Below, in pieces: positions 55,568-64,000 of a DNA stretch of 64,000 bases. The DNA is from Prevotella scopos JCM 17725 (GTDB lineage: Bacteria; Bacteroidota; Bacteroidia; Bacteroidales; Bacteroidaceae). Location of the stretch: positions 1,054,001 through 1,118,000 of the forward strand of contig NZ_CP072390.1 in the NCBI RefSeq assembly GCF_018127785.1. Direction: 5' to 3'. The notes beneath the pieces are model-generated. The model was not told where the DNA came from. It did not search any database and worked only from the letters and a program-made list of their open reading frames with translations. Within the stretch, counting starts at the first letter, position 1. Each line of letters starts with the position of its first letter. The translations under genes and the position numbers were made by a program.

Positions 55568-56739
55568 ACTTCCAAAGCTTGCTTAATATCATCGAATAGG
55601 TCATCAACACTTTCCAAACCAATACTGAGACGTATGGTAGTGTCCTGCACATCCATTGCTGCACGCTCCTCCGCAGTGAAGAGTCCGAAGATAGTACTTG
55701 CTGGGTGGATAGCCAATGTACGATTATCAAAGAGGTTAGTTGCACGATGAATGAGCTTCAAGTTATCGAGTATTCTGAAACAAGCCTCTTGACTCTCCAA
55801 GTCGATTGTAACCATTGCTCCTGCAGTTTCTCCATACTGACTAACAGCCAACTGATGGTAAGGATTATCCTCCAAGCCCACATAGTTTACCTTATGAATA
55901 GGCTTTAGCGTACGTAATCTCTGTGCCAACTCCAAAGCATTACCTGCTTGAGCGCGATATCGTACATCCAAAGTCTCTAAGCCCAAGGTCTGCATATAGG
56001 CAACCTGTGGTGTCATATAAGCTCCAAGGTTAAAGAGCATCTCATTCAAGAGGCGCTTACCAATAGAAAGGAACGTACCATAATCAATAACAAGACCACC
56101 CAAAGAAGTTGCACCACCACTGATATACTTTGTACTTGAAACGACCTCTAAGTCAATGCCCAAGTCCTTTGCAGAGAACTGTGTGAAAGGAATAAGCGTA
56201 GTATCAGCAATGACAGGGATGCCATGTTGGTGTGCTATTGAAGTCAAGGCACGTACATCAACCACCTCAAGTTGAGGATTTGTCATGATTTCAAGGAACA
56301 AACAGCACGTGTTATCATCTATCAATCGTTCTACAGCCTCAACATCTGTAAGGTCACAAAGTCTTGCCTCAACCCCCAATCTGCTCAGTGTAGATGTGAG
56401 CAAAGAATAAGTATTACCAAAGAGATGACGTGACGTGATAACGTTCTTACCCTGTTCAACAATAGAAAGGAGTGTATTACTGATAGCAGCCATACCCGAG
56501 TTGAGAGCAATAACATTCTCAGCACCAGTTAAAGCCTTAACACGCTGTTCGAGATTAGTCACTGTTGGGTTCTCCACACGTGAATAATCAGGCGCATCAA
56601 TACGTCCACAAAAGGCATCAGCCATCACTTTCGCATTATCAAACTCAAAAGCAACCGCATTATAGATGGGCATACTTAACGCATCATATGCATCTCTACG
56701 CTTATAAGGCTGATGAATAGCCTGTGTCTGTTTCTTCAT
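55564..56739 (-). CDS. Cystathionine gamma-synthase / gamma-lyase family PLP enzyme
   Basis: 391 residues of the Cys/Met-metabolism PLP family. YSRVENPTVTNLEQR (about 52-66), GAENVIALNSGMAAI, IADTTLIPF and the PLP lysine Lys204 in SSTKYISGG. Members make cystathionine, sulfhydrylate homoserine esters or split methionine; the reaction is not decided by sequence here. It heads the operon with patB and the nitroreductase; lptD lies 90 bases upstream with a hairpin between. Confidence 0.82.
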   Translation of the reverse strand: MKKQTQAIHQPYKRRDAYDALSMPIYNAVAFEFDNAKVMADAFCGRIDAPDYSRVENPTVTNLEQRVKALTGAENVIALNSGMAAISNTLLSIVEQGKNVITSRHLFGNTYSLLTSTLSRLGVEARLCDLTDVEAVERLIDDNTCCLFLEIMTNPQLEVVDVRALTSIAHQHGIPVIADTTLIPFTQFSAKDLGIDLEVVSSTKYISGGATSLGGLVIDYGTFLSIGKRLLNEMLFNLGAYMTPQVAYMQTLGLETLDVRYRAQAGNALELAQRLRTLKPIHKVNYVGLEDNPYHQLAVSQYGETAGAMVTIDLESQEACFRILDNLKLIHRATNLFDNRTLAIHPASTIFGLFTAEERAAMDVQDTTIRLSIGLESVDDLFDDIKQALEV

Positions 56740-56785
56740 TTTCTTTTAAACGTTTGTATTGTTTATAAAAGGATTCAAATCAATA

Positions 56786-56806
56786 ACGGACGGCAGAACC
56801 GTCCGT
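56786..56806 (-). terminator. Hairpin between lptD and the PLP operon
   Basis: ACGGACGG pairs with CCGTCCGT over a five-base loop; no T-run follows on the minus strand, so it may be leaky. Confidence 0.5.
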
Positions 56807-56829
56807 CTTATGAAGTGCATTTTATCTTA

Positions 56830-59676
56830 TTAATACCACTGTACAGCATTTGTAATACCACTTCGCTTATCATACTTCAACGCATCTGTCAGCGTTGCAG
56901 CATTACAACGGAAGGTAAAGTTGTAAGATGTATATGGTGCTAAAACTACAGAAGCACTCATATTAAAACAGTGGAGGTCACGTGACAGACTGGCTGTTGT
57001 CATACTCATCGCATGGTTTTCAAAGTCGTAACCACTTGAGAAGTTAATATTCCAGCCATCACTGATACGAATATTACCAGAGAAGTTCAACGTCTGTGTG
57101 AACTTATAAGGGTAACGCATCGTCTTAGTATTGAACCTACCCGCTGTATTCTCACGCATCGTAATACCATAACCGATTGTCAATGACCATGGCATATTGA
57201 AACTCATGTAACCATCATCATCTGTCTCAGCAATATTACCACGCTTCTTCTTAGCAGCATATTTTCCCTTTTCAAGGTCATCATCCATGTTTGATTCGAT
57301 GTTAGTATCTGGGCCATCGCTATCTACTGACACCTTATCATCATCTTTATCATCCTTACGTCCGAACCACTTCTTCAACTTCTCTGGATTCAAAGTGAAT
57401 GAGAAGTTCTGCGACATACCTTGGAAACGAGGTAAACGACCATATCCCCACTCTGTATGATTACCTACGTAAGGCTTACCATTAGCATCAAGTTCGTAAG
57501 CATAAGTAGCAAACTGTGCATTCATTGAGAAGGTATAATTCTTCCACCACTTCAAACGCAGACGCATACTAAGGTCACTCCAACGATGATAGTCTGCTGC
57601 AGCATTGTAAGACATACTTGCTCCTAACTCATCAATGATACTTATCTTCTTATAACCAGTAGTATCCTTATCGCTCTTAATCTTCATTTCGATGTTATTG
57701 CTAACATCCCAACTGATCATCTCAGTCTTGTACTTACCCGGCACACTATAAAGCTCATCTTGATAAGGTGAGTATTCAACAAGTTTCACGTTACCGCTTG
57801 CATCTGTGTACTGATAGCTATCATAGTAGCCATAACGGCGTGCACCGAAGTTTGGTGAGTAAGAGAAAGTAACCTGTGGAGTGATGACATGGCGGATAGC
57901 CTGTATCTTATCGCCAAATAATTTTCTATTAGGCATCCAGAAACCATATAATTTCGTGCTGGCACCCACACTCATACTCCAGTTGTAAACATTATGGAAA
58001 CCATAGGTAGTATCTCTTACCACCTCTTTCTGAAGAGTATTATCCCATCCACGTGTCACCTTCTTAGAATACATACGGTCCGTAAAATTGAAAGATGGCG
58101 TCACATTGATATAATTAAACAAGGTGAAGTTTGCCTGTACTGGGATTGTATGTTGGAAAGCATTTTTCCAGTCTTTGATCAGATTAGAGTGTAGGATTTT
58201 ATCTTCTGTCGTTGAGATAGAATTAGCCAACTGACCCGTATAACTCATCGAAATCTTCTCATACCAACGTTCCTTACCCACAAGATGCTTACGCTTGAAA
58301 GGGTAGAATCGGCTCAAACTAATGTTCAAATCTGGCAGTGTTATCTGTATAGAAGAGGTACGCATGTTCTGTGAGAGGTTCGTAGTAGCACTCAAAGAGA
58401 GTCCAATACTTGAGAAGCCTGTGCTCCAACTTACAGAAGAAGTTCTCGTTGACTGTGTGAGCGTCTGCGGATTATACATACTATTGAGGTTGTTACGCTC
58501 ATAGCTTGATGTCGCAAAGTTCACACTTGCAGCCAGCGAACTGTAAGGATTAGCTTTTGGGTCTTGGCGGTGACTCCATTGAATCTTAAAACTCTCCTGC
58601 TCAGCAAAGTCTGGTAATCCCTTGTCACCCGTCTTTGAATCCTGATAGCTAAAGAGGAATGAACCTGAATATCTGTAACGCTTGCGGTAGTTGCTGGCTG
58701 CAGACACACCCCAAGAACCCTTAGTATAGATTTCTCCTAAGAGTTTTAAGTCCCACTTATCACTAATTGCAAAGTAGTAACCACCATCACGAAGGTAAAA
58801 ACCACGGTCGCTTTCATCACCATAACTTGGCATAATGAAACCACTTGAATACTTCTTTGAGAATGGGAAGAAACCGTATGGGATTGCCAATGGTAAAGGA
58901 ACATCCGCCACAACAAGATAAGCTGGTCCAAAGACAACATCCTTACCTGGGCGAACTTTTGCACGAGAAAGAGCTATATAAAAGTCAGGATGAGGTTTAT
59001 CACAAGTCGTGTAACGACCATGCTGCAAATAAACAGCCCCCGTGGAATCACGTTTACCTACCTCTCCACTAAGGAAACCTTCTTGTTGCTCGGTATAGAT
59101 ACCTTTAATCAAACCCTTCTTTGACTTAAAGTTAAAAGCCATTGTATCACTCTTATACTCATCTTTACCCATTGTAAAGACAGGCTTTCCCTTGATACCA
59201 CCTTCTGCTGTAGAATCCGCTGTACCCGTTGCACGCACAGTGCTCTTATCAAGATTCATATGTACCTTGTCACTCGAAAGCTTCATATTCTCATAATCGA
59301 CCTTCGAGTTGCCGTACAAGTATGCAGTACCCGATTCTGCATCATAAACGAGCGAGTCTTCTGCAGAGTATTTAACAGGTGCATCAATACCATTTGAGCG
59401 TGCACGCATCAGGCTATCAGCACGGATAGAATCATCAATTGATTTATTATGATGATAGATTGCCAACTGAAGAGAGTCCATCTTCGTGGTATCTGGGATA
59501 TTCTTATCAACCGCCTTACTATCCTTTGCACTTTGCCCTTTCAGCAAAGTGTCAACTACAACTGCGCTTGCCTTTGCCTTCTTAATCTTCTTACCTTGAG
59601 GTACAGGCATATTGACGCTTGCCATTGCAAACACAACAACAAAGGATAATAGGAATATAATGCTCTTATTTCTCAT
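56830..59676 (-). CDS. lptD: LPS-assembly protein LptD (Bacteroidetes type)
   Basis: 948 residues. Signal peptide about 1-20. An OstA-like jellyroll (about 100-240, with SAEDSLVYDAESGTAYLYGN) is followed by the large C-terminal barrel of aromatic strands ending GITNAVQWY. It inserts lipopolysaccharide into the outer membrane with LptE. A charged loop, about 770-800 (KDDKDDDKVSVDSDG...), is an insertion relative to typical LptD. It starts 16 bases after the -7 box at 59692-59699. Confidence 0.85.
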   Translation of the reverse strand: MRNKSIIFLLSFVVVFAMASVNMPVPQGKKIKKAKASAVVVDTLLKGQSAKDSKAVDKNIPDTTKMDSLQLAIYHHNKSIDDSIRADSLMRARSNGIDAPVKYSAEDSLVYDAESGTAYLYGNSKVDYENMKLSSDKVHMNLDKSTVRATGTADSTAEGGIKGKPVFTMGKDEYKSDTMAFNFKSKKGLIKGIYTEQQEGFLSGEVGKRDSTGAVYLQHGRYTTCDKPHPDFYIALSRAKVRPGKDVVFGPAYLVVADVPLPLAIPYGFFPFSKKYSSGFIMPSYGDESDRGFYLRDGGYYFAISDKWDLKLLGEIYTKGSWGVSAASNYRKRYRYSGSFLFSYQDSKTGDKGLPDFAEQESFKIQWSHRQDPKANPYSSLAASVNFATSSYERNNLNSMYNPQTLTQSTRTSSVSWSTGFSSIGLSLSATTNLSQNMRTSSIQITLPDLNISLSRFYPFKRKHLVGKERWYEKISMSYTGQLANSISTTEDKILHSNLIKDWKNAFQHTIPVQANFTLFNYINVTPSFNFTDRMYSKKVTRGWDNTLQKEVVRDTTYGFHNVYNWSMSVGASTKLYGFWMPNRKLFGDKIQAIRHVITPQVTFSYSPNFGARRYGYYDSYQYTDASGNVKLVEYSPYQDELYSVPGKYKTEMISWDVSNNIEMKIKSDKDTTGYKKISIIDELGASMSYNAAADYHRWSDLSMRLRLKWWKNYTFSMNAQFATYAYELDANGKPYVGNHTEWGYGRLPRFQGMSQNFSFTLNPEKLKKWFGRKDDKDDDKVSVDSDGPDTNIESNMDDDLEKGKYAAKKKRGNIAETDDDGYMSFNMPWSLTIGYGITMRENTAGRFNTKTMRYPYKFTQTLNFSGNIRISDGWNINFSSGYDFENHAMSMTTASLSRDLHCFNMSASVVLAPYTSYNFTFRCNAATLTDALKYDKRSGITNAVQWY

Positions 59677-59691
59677 TGCCTAAATAACGTA

Positions 59692-59699
59692 CAAAAATA
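59692..59699 (-). promoter_or_regulatory. -7 box (TATTTTTG) for lptD
   Basis: Minus-strand TATTTTTG, 16 bases before the ATG: a short leader. Confidence 0.6.
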
Positions 59700-59975
59700 C
59701 TCAAATAATGTCGAACATAAACACCATTACGCTATTTTAACTTTTTCAATAATGTACTTGAGTATAGCTTAAATATCACCAACAAATCATTCGACACACA
59801 TTTCTTATTCATAATACGGCTTCTTTATAATATCTCAAACCTATTAATACAATTCTGAAAAGTATTTACGTTTCCACAAACAGAAGATCTGCAAATTGAA
59901 ACAAAAACACGTGTAGAGAGCAAGTTTATAATACCCTGACATAAAAGCAATTACAGAGCCATTCCCAAAAGGACG

Positions 59976-60019
59976 TTAACAAGGGTCCAAAAGGGCGTTA
60001 ACACCACGTTAAAAGAGCA
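59976..60019. repeat. 22-base-period intergenic module, locus 6
   Basis: Two units, starting TTAACAAGGGTCC at 59976 and TTAACACCACGTTAAAAG at 59998, exactly 22 apart. The rest of the 59700-60140 gap shows no gene. Confidence 0.45.
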
Positions 60020-60140
60020 TATTTTAGAAGTCATAAGACCATGTACTACTTTAGAAAGGGTGCGAAATGTTTTTACAGCCATAACTACCTATATGAGTAA
60101 TTTGCTGTTAGAAGACGAGAAAATTCTATTCTACTTGAAC

Positions 60141-61955
60141 TTAATCTAAACACAACCCTAACGTTTCTACAAGCTTCTTTGCAGGTTGATTCGTTTGCAT
60201 TAGTTTATCAAACGACTCACGTGGCGTAAGCATTGGCTTAATCTCTTCATGTTTGGCGAGACGAATCTCTACCTCTATTTGTCCATTGTGTAGCTCATTT
60301 GCCAAGGTAGCACGGATACGCGACTTAATCGCTCGCATCTCTTTGAGCTGAATGTTATTATCAGCAAGTACCAAGATTGCGGGATATTCTGTGATAGTAG
60401 GCGTAATATTCTTCATACGTTGTGCCAACGCTTGCATCTTCTCAGGCATACGTGAGCACATAGCTCGCCAACTCACAACAAGATCTTGCTGTGAAAATCC
60501 TTCTTTTTCGTCCTTATTGGTAATTTCAACTTCTTCTTCCTGCTTTCGTTTCTTATCGGTTTTTATCAGATTATCGAACGACATTGACAATGAGCCGAGG
60601 TTCACAGACTTCGGAAGAGATGACGATATCTTTGCGTAAGAACGTTCAACAGAGGTTTCAGTAATTGCTTTTACAGACGATGACACAACCTCAACAGACA
60701 CTGTCCCAACATCATTAGAGCCACGAGCAGTGTCATTATCATCACGTTTCAGGCTCCCGACCACCTGCGGAGTCGGTTTCTGTTGAGCCTTCAGAATAAG
60801 ATTCTTGAACAGGGTTTTTAATCGTTTAGGGCTACGCCCCGAGGCTGGGACATCATCATCCTTCTGCGTAATCTGTGCCACTTGGATGAGCGTCAACTCA
60901 ACTAACAAACGCTTGTTAGAACTCTGCCGATATTCCACATCACAGCGATTCATAATCTGCAATGCCGTATAGAGGAAGTTGACAGGACTTTTCTGTGCCT
61001 GCTGCTGATAACGATTGCGCAATTGTTCGCTAACCTCAAGCAAAGGGAGGGTCTGAGCATCCTTTGCCATCAACACGTTACGAACATGAGAGGCCAGTCC
61101 GTTGATAAGGTGCCCACCATCAAAACCCTTATTGATAATCGTATTTAGGAGCACCATAATCTCACTAACTTTATTTTCTAAAGCCAGGTCGATGATATTG
61201 AAATAATTCTCAGCATCGAGTACATTCAAGTCCTCTATCACCTTCTGATAAGTGATATTTCCTTGAGAAAAGCTAGCCGCTTGGTCGAAGATTGAGAGTG
61301 CATCACGCATTCCACCATCAGCTTTCTCTGCTATAACGTTTAGCGCCTCTTCGTCATACTGTATGTTCTCCTTCTCAGCAACACTTTTAAGATGGTTGAT
61401 GATGTTGGGGACTGTCATACGTTCGAAGTCGTAGATCTGACAACGAGAAAGAATCGTTGGAAGAATCTTATGTTTCTCAGTTGTTGCAAGGATGAAGATA
61501 ACATGTGCAGGTGGTTCCTCCAACGTCTTAAGGAAAGCATTGAAAGCTGCAGTAGAGAGCATGTGAACCTCATCAATGATAAAGACCTTATAACGCCCTA
61601 CCTGAGGCGGGATTCGTGTTTGCTCCATCAATGACTTGATATTCTCAACAGAGTTATTGCTGGCGGCATCTAACTCGAAGATATTATAACTTCGTCCTTC
61701 TCCAAACGCTTTACAACTCTCACATTCGTTACAAGCCTCACCATCAGCCGTTGGATGTTCGCAGTTAATAGCCTTGGCAAAGATACGAGCACAAGTTGTC
61801 TTACCCACACCTCGTGGACCGCAGAAAAGGTAAGCATGAGCTAGTTTACCACTCTTCACAGCATTCTTTAGCGTGGTAGTTAACGCCTGTTGTCCTACGA
61901 CAGAATCAAAGGACATCGGACGGTACTTGCGCGCCGAGACAATATATTCATCCAT
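60141..61955 (-). CDS. dnaX: DNA polymerase III gamma/tau subunit
   Basis: 604 residues. AAA+ clamp-loader core: Walker A GPRGVGKT (46-53), zinc site C65, C75, C78 and C81, Walker B IIDEVH (126-131), and sensor LATTEKHKI. A helical collar follows, then a low-complexity linker and a tau-specific C-terminal domain. Together with holA (35852) it gives two clamp-loader parts in the window. Whether a shorter gamma form is made cannot be seen; no obvious slippery A-run was found at the boundary. Confidence 0.92.
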   Translation of the reverse strand: MDEYIVSARKYRPMSFDSVVGQQALTTTLKNAVKSGKLAHAYLFCGPRGVGKTTCARIFAKAINCEHPTADGEACNECESCKAFGEGRSYNIFELDAASNNSVENIKSLMEQTRIPPQVGRYKVFIIDEVHMLSTAAFNAFLKTLEEPPAHVIFILATTEKHKILPTILSRCQIYDFERMTVPNIINHLKSVAEKENIQYDEEALNVIAEKADGGMRDALSIFDQAASFSQGNITYQKVIEDLNVLDAENYFNIIDLALENKVSEIMVLLNTIINKGFDGGHLINGLASHVRNVLMAKDAQTLPLLEVSEQLRNRYQQQAQKSPVNFLYTALQIMNRCDVEYRQSSNKRLLVELTLIQVAQITQKDDDVPASGRSPKRLKTLFKNLILKAQQKPTPQVVGSLKRDDNDTARGSNDVGTVSVEVVSSSVKAITETSVERSYAKISSSLPKSVNLGSLSMSFDNLIKTDKKRKQEEEVEITNKDEKEGFSQQDLVVSWRAMCSRMPEKMQALAQRMKNITPTITEYPAILVLADNNIQLKEMRAIKSRIRATLANELHNGQIEVEIRLAKHEEIKPMLTPRESFDKLMQTNQPAKKLVETLGLCLD

Positions 61956-61980
61956 ATTTTTGAAAATCTAATTGTATATG

Positions 61981-61988
61981 CAAAGGTA
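61981..61988 (-). promoter_or_regulatory. -7 box (TACCTTTG) for dnaX
   Basis: Minus-strand consensus match, 26 bases before the ATG. Confidence 0.65.
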
Positions 61989-62084
61989 ATAAAAGTTAAG
62001 AGAAGAGGAGGAAGGTAGAAAGAATTAAATTGTTAATTTGCTAAAAATATAGATGTATCATGCCCCAGTGTGCAATCTTTTCCT

Positions 62085-62092
62085 TACTTTTG
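62085..62092 (+). promoter_or_regulatory. -7 box (TACTTTTG) for ftsB
   Basis: Plus-strand consensus match, 21 bases before the GTG start at 62113. Confidence 0.6.
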
Positions 62093-62112
62093 CAAAAAAT
62101 TAATGTAAAGAA

Positions 62113-62457
62113 GTGAGTAAGATTACCGGACATATTTACAATTTTTTCAGTCGATTTAAGTTTCATATCGTCATTATCTTAGGCGTACTCATTGTAGGCG
62201 TATTGGATGAGAACAGCTTTATGAAACGTATAGAGTATGCTTATCAGATTGAAGACCTAAAAACTGAAATCCAAAATTACGATACTCAATATAAGCATGA
62301 CACACAAGTGCTTAAGGAACTAAAGACAGATCCCAAGGCTGTAGCAAGAGTGGCTCGTGAGCGCTACTTTATGAAAGCTGACAATGAAGATATCTTTGTG
62401 CTGAGTGATGATGAGCATCAAACAGAAAACACTGCAAAAAATGAAACAACTGAATAA
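62113..62457 (+). CDS. ftsB: FtsB/DivIC-family septum formation initiator
   Basis: 114 residues starting at GTG (MSKITGHIYNFF). One membrane helix (about 12-30: FKFHIVIILGVLIVGVL), then a coiled coil (about 38-75) and the family end motif VARVARERYFMKADNEDI. It links FtsL and FtsQ in the division complex. Its 3' end overlaps the next gene by 17 bases, indicating coupled translation. Confidence 0.82.
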   Translation: MSKITGHIYNFFSRFKFHIVIILGVLIVGVLDENSFMKRIEYAYQIEDLKTEIQNYDTQYKHDTQVLKELKTDPKAVARVARERYFMKADNEDIFVLSDDEHQTENTAKNETTE

Positions 62458-62884
62458 ACTCCAATCTATCATTTACCTTTTGGGAGGAATCATAATGGTT
62501 GCAGGTGCAGGTTTCTACGCCTTTTTATTGATTCAGCCTATAGCATGTTGGCTTATGCTTGTTGGTTCCATTGCATTTGCACTCATGCAGTCACGACAGC
62601 GTTATTTTGGCACTTCACTTACTATTCGCCGCTTGTGCAAAATCATGTCTCTAGCAGGTTGTGGATTCATCCTTGCTGGATTCTTTATGGTGGAAGATTC
62701 TTATCATTTTCTTCGTCCTCTGTTTGCAGGCTCGTTAGATAGTTATGATAGTTATGTAAACATCTTTCATCACAATTGGGTTATTCTTCTTCTCATTTCT
62801 GCTATCATTGAGATGTATACAACTCATCGTATCAGCTACGAACTAAAAAAAGAAAGCGAAGTTCAAGAACCTAAAAAAAGCTAA
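62441..62884 (+). CDS. Membrane protein of unknown function
   Basis: 147 residues from MKQLNKLQSIIYLL; an earlier in-frame ATG at 62405 would overlap ftsB by 53 bases and add a hydrophilic stretch, so the later one is preferred. Four hydrophobic helices (about 7-27, 32-48, 62-80 and 105-122) and a charged tail. It does not resemble a family I can name. The overlap with ftsB suggests a link to division or envelope growth, by position only. Confidence 0.7.
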   Translation: MKQLNKLQSIIYLLGGIIMVAGAGFYAFLLIQPIACWLMLVGSIAFALMQSRQRYFGTSLTIRRLCKIMSLAGCGFILAGFFMVEDSYHFLRPLFAGSLDSYDSYVNIFHHNWVILLLISAIIEMYTTHRISYELKKESEVQEPKKS

Positions 62885-62982
62885 AAGTTTACAGATAGTT
62901 TTAATTTGAATGAAAAAGTTTCTCGGCTTCAATTATAGAATGTAATTTTGTCAGAAAAGAAATATAACCCGTTTAGTTATCT

Positions 62983-63831
62983 ATGAATAAGATCCTCTAT
63001 GCACTCTTAACGCTGTTAGCGTTTACTTCATGTGCCAACTCATTCAACATACAAGGAAGCTCCAACGTATCAAGTCTGGACGGAAGGAAGTTGTATTTGA
63101 AAACAGACCAATCTGACTCGCTAATTGACTTAGATTCATGTGATGTAGTTCATGGTCAGTTTGCTTTCCATGGAACAGTTGACTCTACGAAGATTGCACA
63201 GATTTTCATGGATGACATAAACCTTCAGTTCCCTGTTGTCATTGAGAAGGGAGATATCACAATGAAGTTAGACAACACACAGCAACGTGTCAGTGGAACT
63301 CCATTGAATGATAAACTAAATTATTTCTGGACGAAGTTCATTCAGCTTCGCAATCAATATGCAGAGATTGATCATGAGGAGAGTGCAGCCATCATGAATG
63401 GCCAGGATGAAGAAACGGTTAATGCTCAACTTATCAAGAAAGCTTTAGGCGTATATGACAAAGGCGATAAACTCTTTACAAAGTTCATCACAGAGAATTT
63501 CAATAACATTCTTGGTCCATGGTGTTTCCTTACTCGTATCAGTTATGAAACAACCCCTAATGCTTATCCTGTTTGGATGAATGATTATATGTATTCCAAT
63601 GCTATTAATCAGTTACCATCATGGATAGAGTATATTATGAGCAAGGCGACAGATACGTTTAAGCAAAATACTCAGATAAAAGAATTCTATAAAAACTTCC
63701 AACAAGCACAAAAGGAAATGAATGGAATGGTTGACCCAGCGGGCTTAGCTGATGCTGCAGGAACAACTCCAAATGCCGCAGTAGCTCCTCCAACTCCAGC
63801 ACAGATGGCAGGCGACTCCATTCCAAAGTAA
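62983..63831 (+). CDS. DUF4369 lipoprotein
   Basis: 282 residues. Signal peptide with lipobox LAFTSC (Cys17). The N-terminal half (about 20-115) matches DUF4369: GRKLYLKT, GQFAFHGTVDS and VIEKGDI. The remainder is helical, ending in a Pro/Ala-rich tail. DUF4369 often precedes a thioredoxin-like domain in Bacteroidetes, but no CxxC domain is present here. Role unknown; envelope-anchored. Confidence 0.78.
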   Translation: MNKILYALLTLLAFTSCANSFNIQGSSNVSSLDGRKLYLKTDQSDSLIDLDSCDVVHGQFAFHGTVDSTKIAQIFMDDINLQFPVVIEKGDITMKLDNTQQRVSGTPLNDKLNYFWTKFIQLRNQYAEIDHEESAAIMNGQDEETVNAQLIKKALGVYDKGDKLFTKFITENFNNILGPWCFLTRISYETTPNAYPVWMNDYMYSNAINQLPSWIEYIMSKATDTFKQNTQIKEFYKNFQQAQKEMNGMVDPAGLADAAGTTPNAAVAPPTPAQMAGDSIPK

Positions 63832-63958
63832 AACCTTACACTTCTTCTTGTTCGGTATTCTTTGTTTAAAGAATTGCCCATCTTCTTCTGAGACTCACAT
63901 ACGCTCTTATGTATCACCTCAGAATGGAAAATAAACAACCCCCTAACAGTAAAAAAAC

Positions 63959-64000
63959 ATGAGGAAACTCATTCAAGGCGGAACAATCGTCAACGAAGGG
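63959..64000 (+). CDS. pyrC: Dihydroorotase, first codons only
   Basis: Reads MRKLIQGGTIVNEG to the window end. This is the usual start of dihydroorotases (amidohydrolase family, third step of pyrimidine synthesis). Only 14 residues are seen, so the call rests on a short but characteristic motif. Confidence 0.6.
   Translation, partial: MRKLIQGGTIVNEG

Overview
The window reads as a chromosome segment of a Prevotella-like member of the Bacteroidales. Four things point there: many genes have the Bacteroidetes -7 box TAnnTTTG 10-60 bases before the start; several families are typical of the group (DUF4827, DUF4369, a TonB-receptor-like barrel, a PepC-like C1 peptidase, an LptD with N-terminal repeats); energy metabolism includes a 2-oxoacid:ferredoxin oxidoreductase operon; and no rRNA is present. 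The species cannot be named from the sequence alone.

Layout. 1-16 kb: end of a DUF4132 gene, an outer-membrane receptor-like barrel, glmM with a DUF4827 lipoprotein, a patatin-like hydrolase divergent from pepP, a C1 peptidase, recJ-recQ, and an acyl-ACP thioesterase. 16-25.5 kb: an OmpA-family porin, an IS256-variant insertion sequence, then a long minus-strand run ffh-folD-TPR miniprotein-korDABC, and a wrecked ISL3 transposase. 25.6-27.4 kb: pyrD and pyrK. 27.5-35.8 kb is an accessory island between pyrK and holA: an IS1380 fragment, a 1563-residue AT-rich nuclease/STAND-like NTPase (candidate defence gene), a 231-bp non-autonomous element inserted exactly at its stop codon, two small mobile-element-type genes, and an XRE regulator with a long AT-rich upstream region. 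35.8-47 kb: holA divergent from an HsdR-N domain protein, a TerB/DnaJ protein, a cyclophilin, a CD225-DUF2752-TM2 membrane trio, a 34-aa small ORF with a long leader, agmatine to putrescine genes (aguA-aguB), tRNA-Arg(CCG), a DAACS transporter and pepT. 47-64 kb: a CPA2 antiporter, two secreted or lipoprotein unknowns, Nif3, a zinc-ribbon coiled-coil protein, a sulfur amino-acid operon with a nitroreductase, lptD, dnaX divergent from ftsB, a DUF4369 lipoprotein, and the first codons of pyrC.

Two repeat systems stand out. First, a 281-282 bp MITE-like element with inverted ends and 8-bp target duplications occurs in two full copies plus one truncated copy. Second, degenerate modules with an exact 22-base period, built around half-palindromes such as GCACCACATGTGC or TTAACAC, occur inside that element and at four further intergenic loci. 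Neither is explained by coding. Together with the large NTPase and the element at its stop codon, they are the least ordinary parts of the window.
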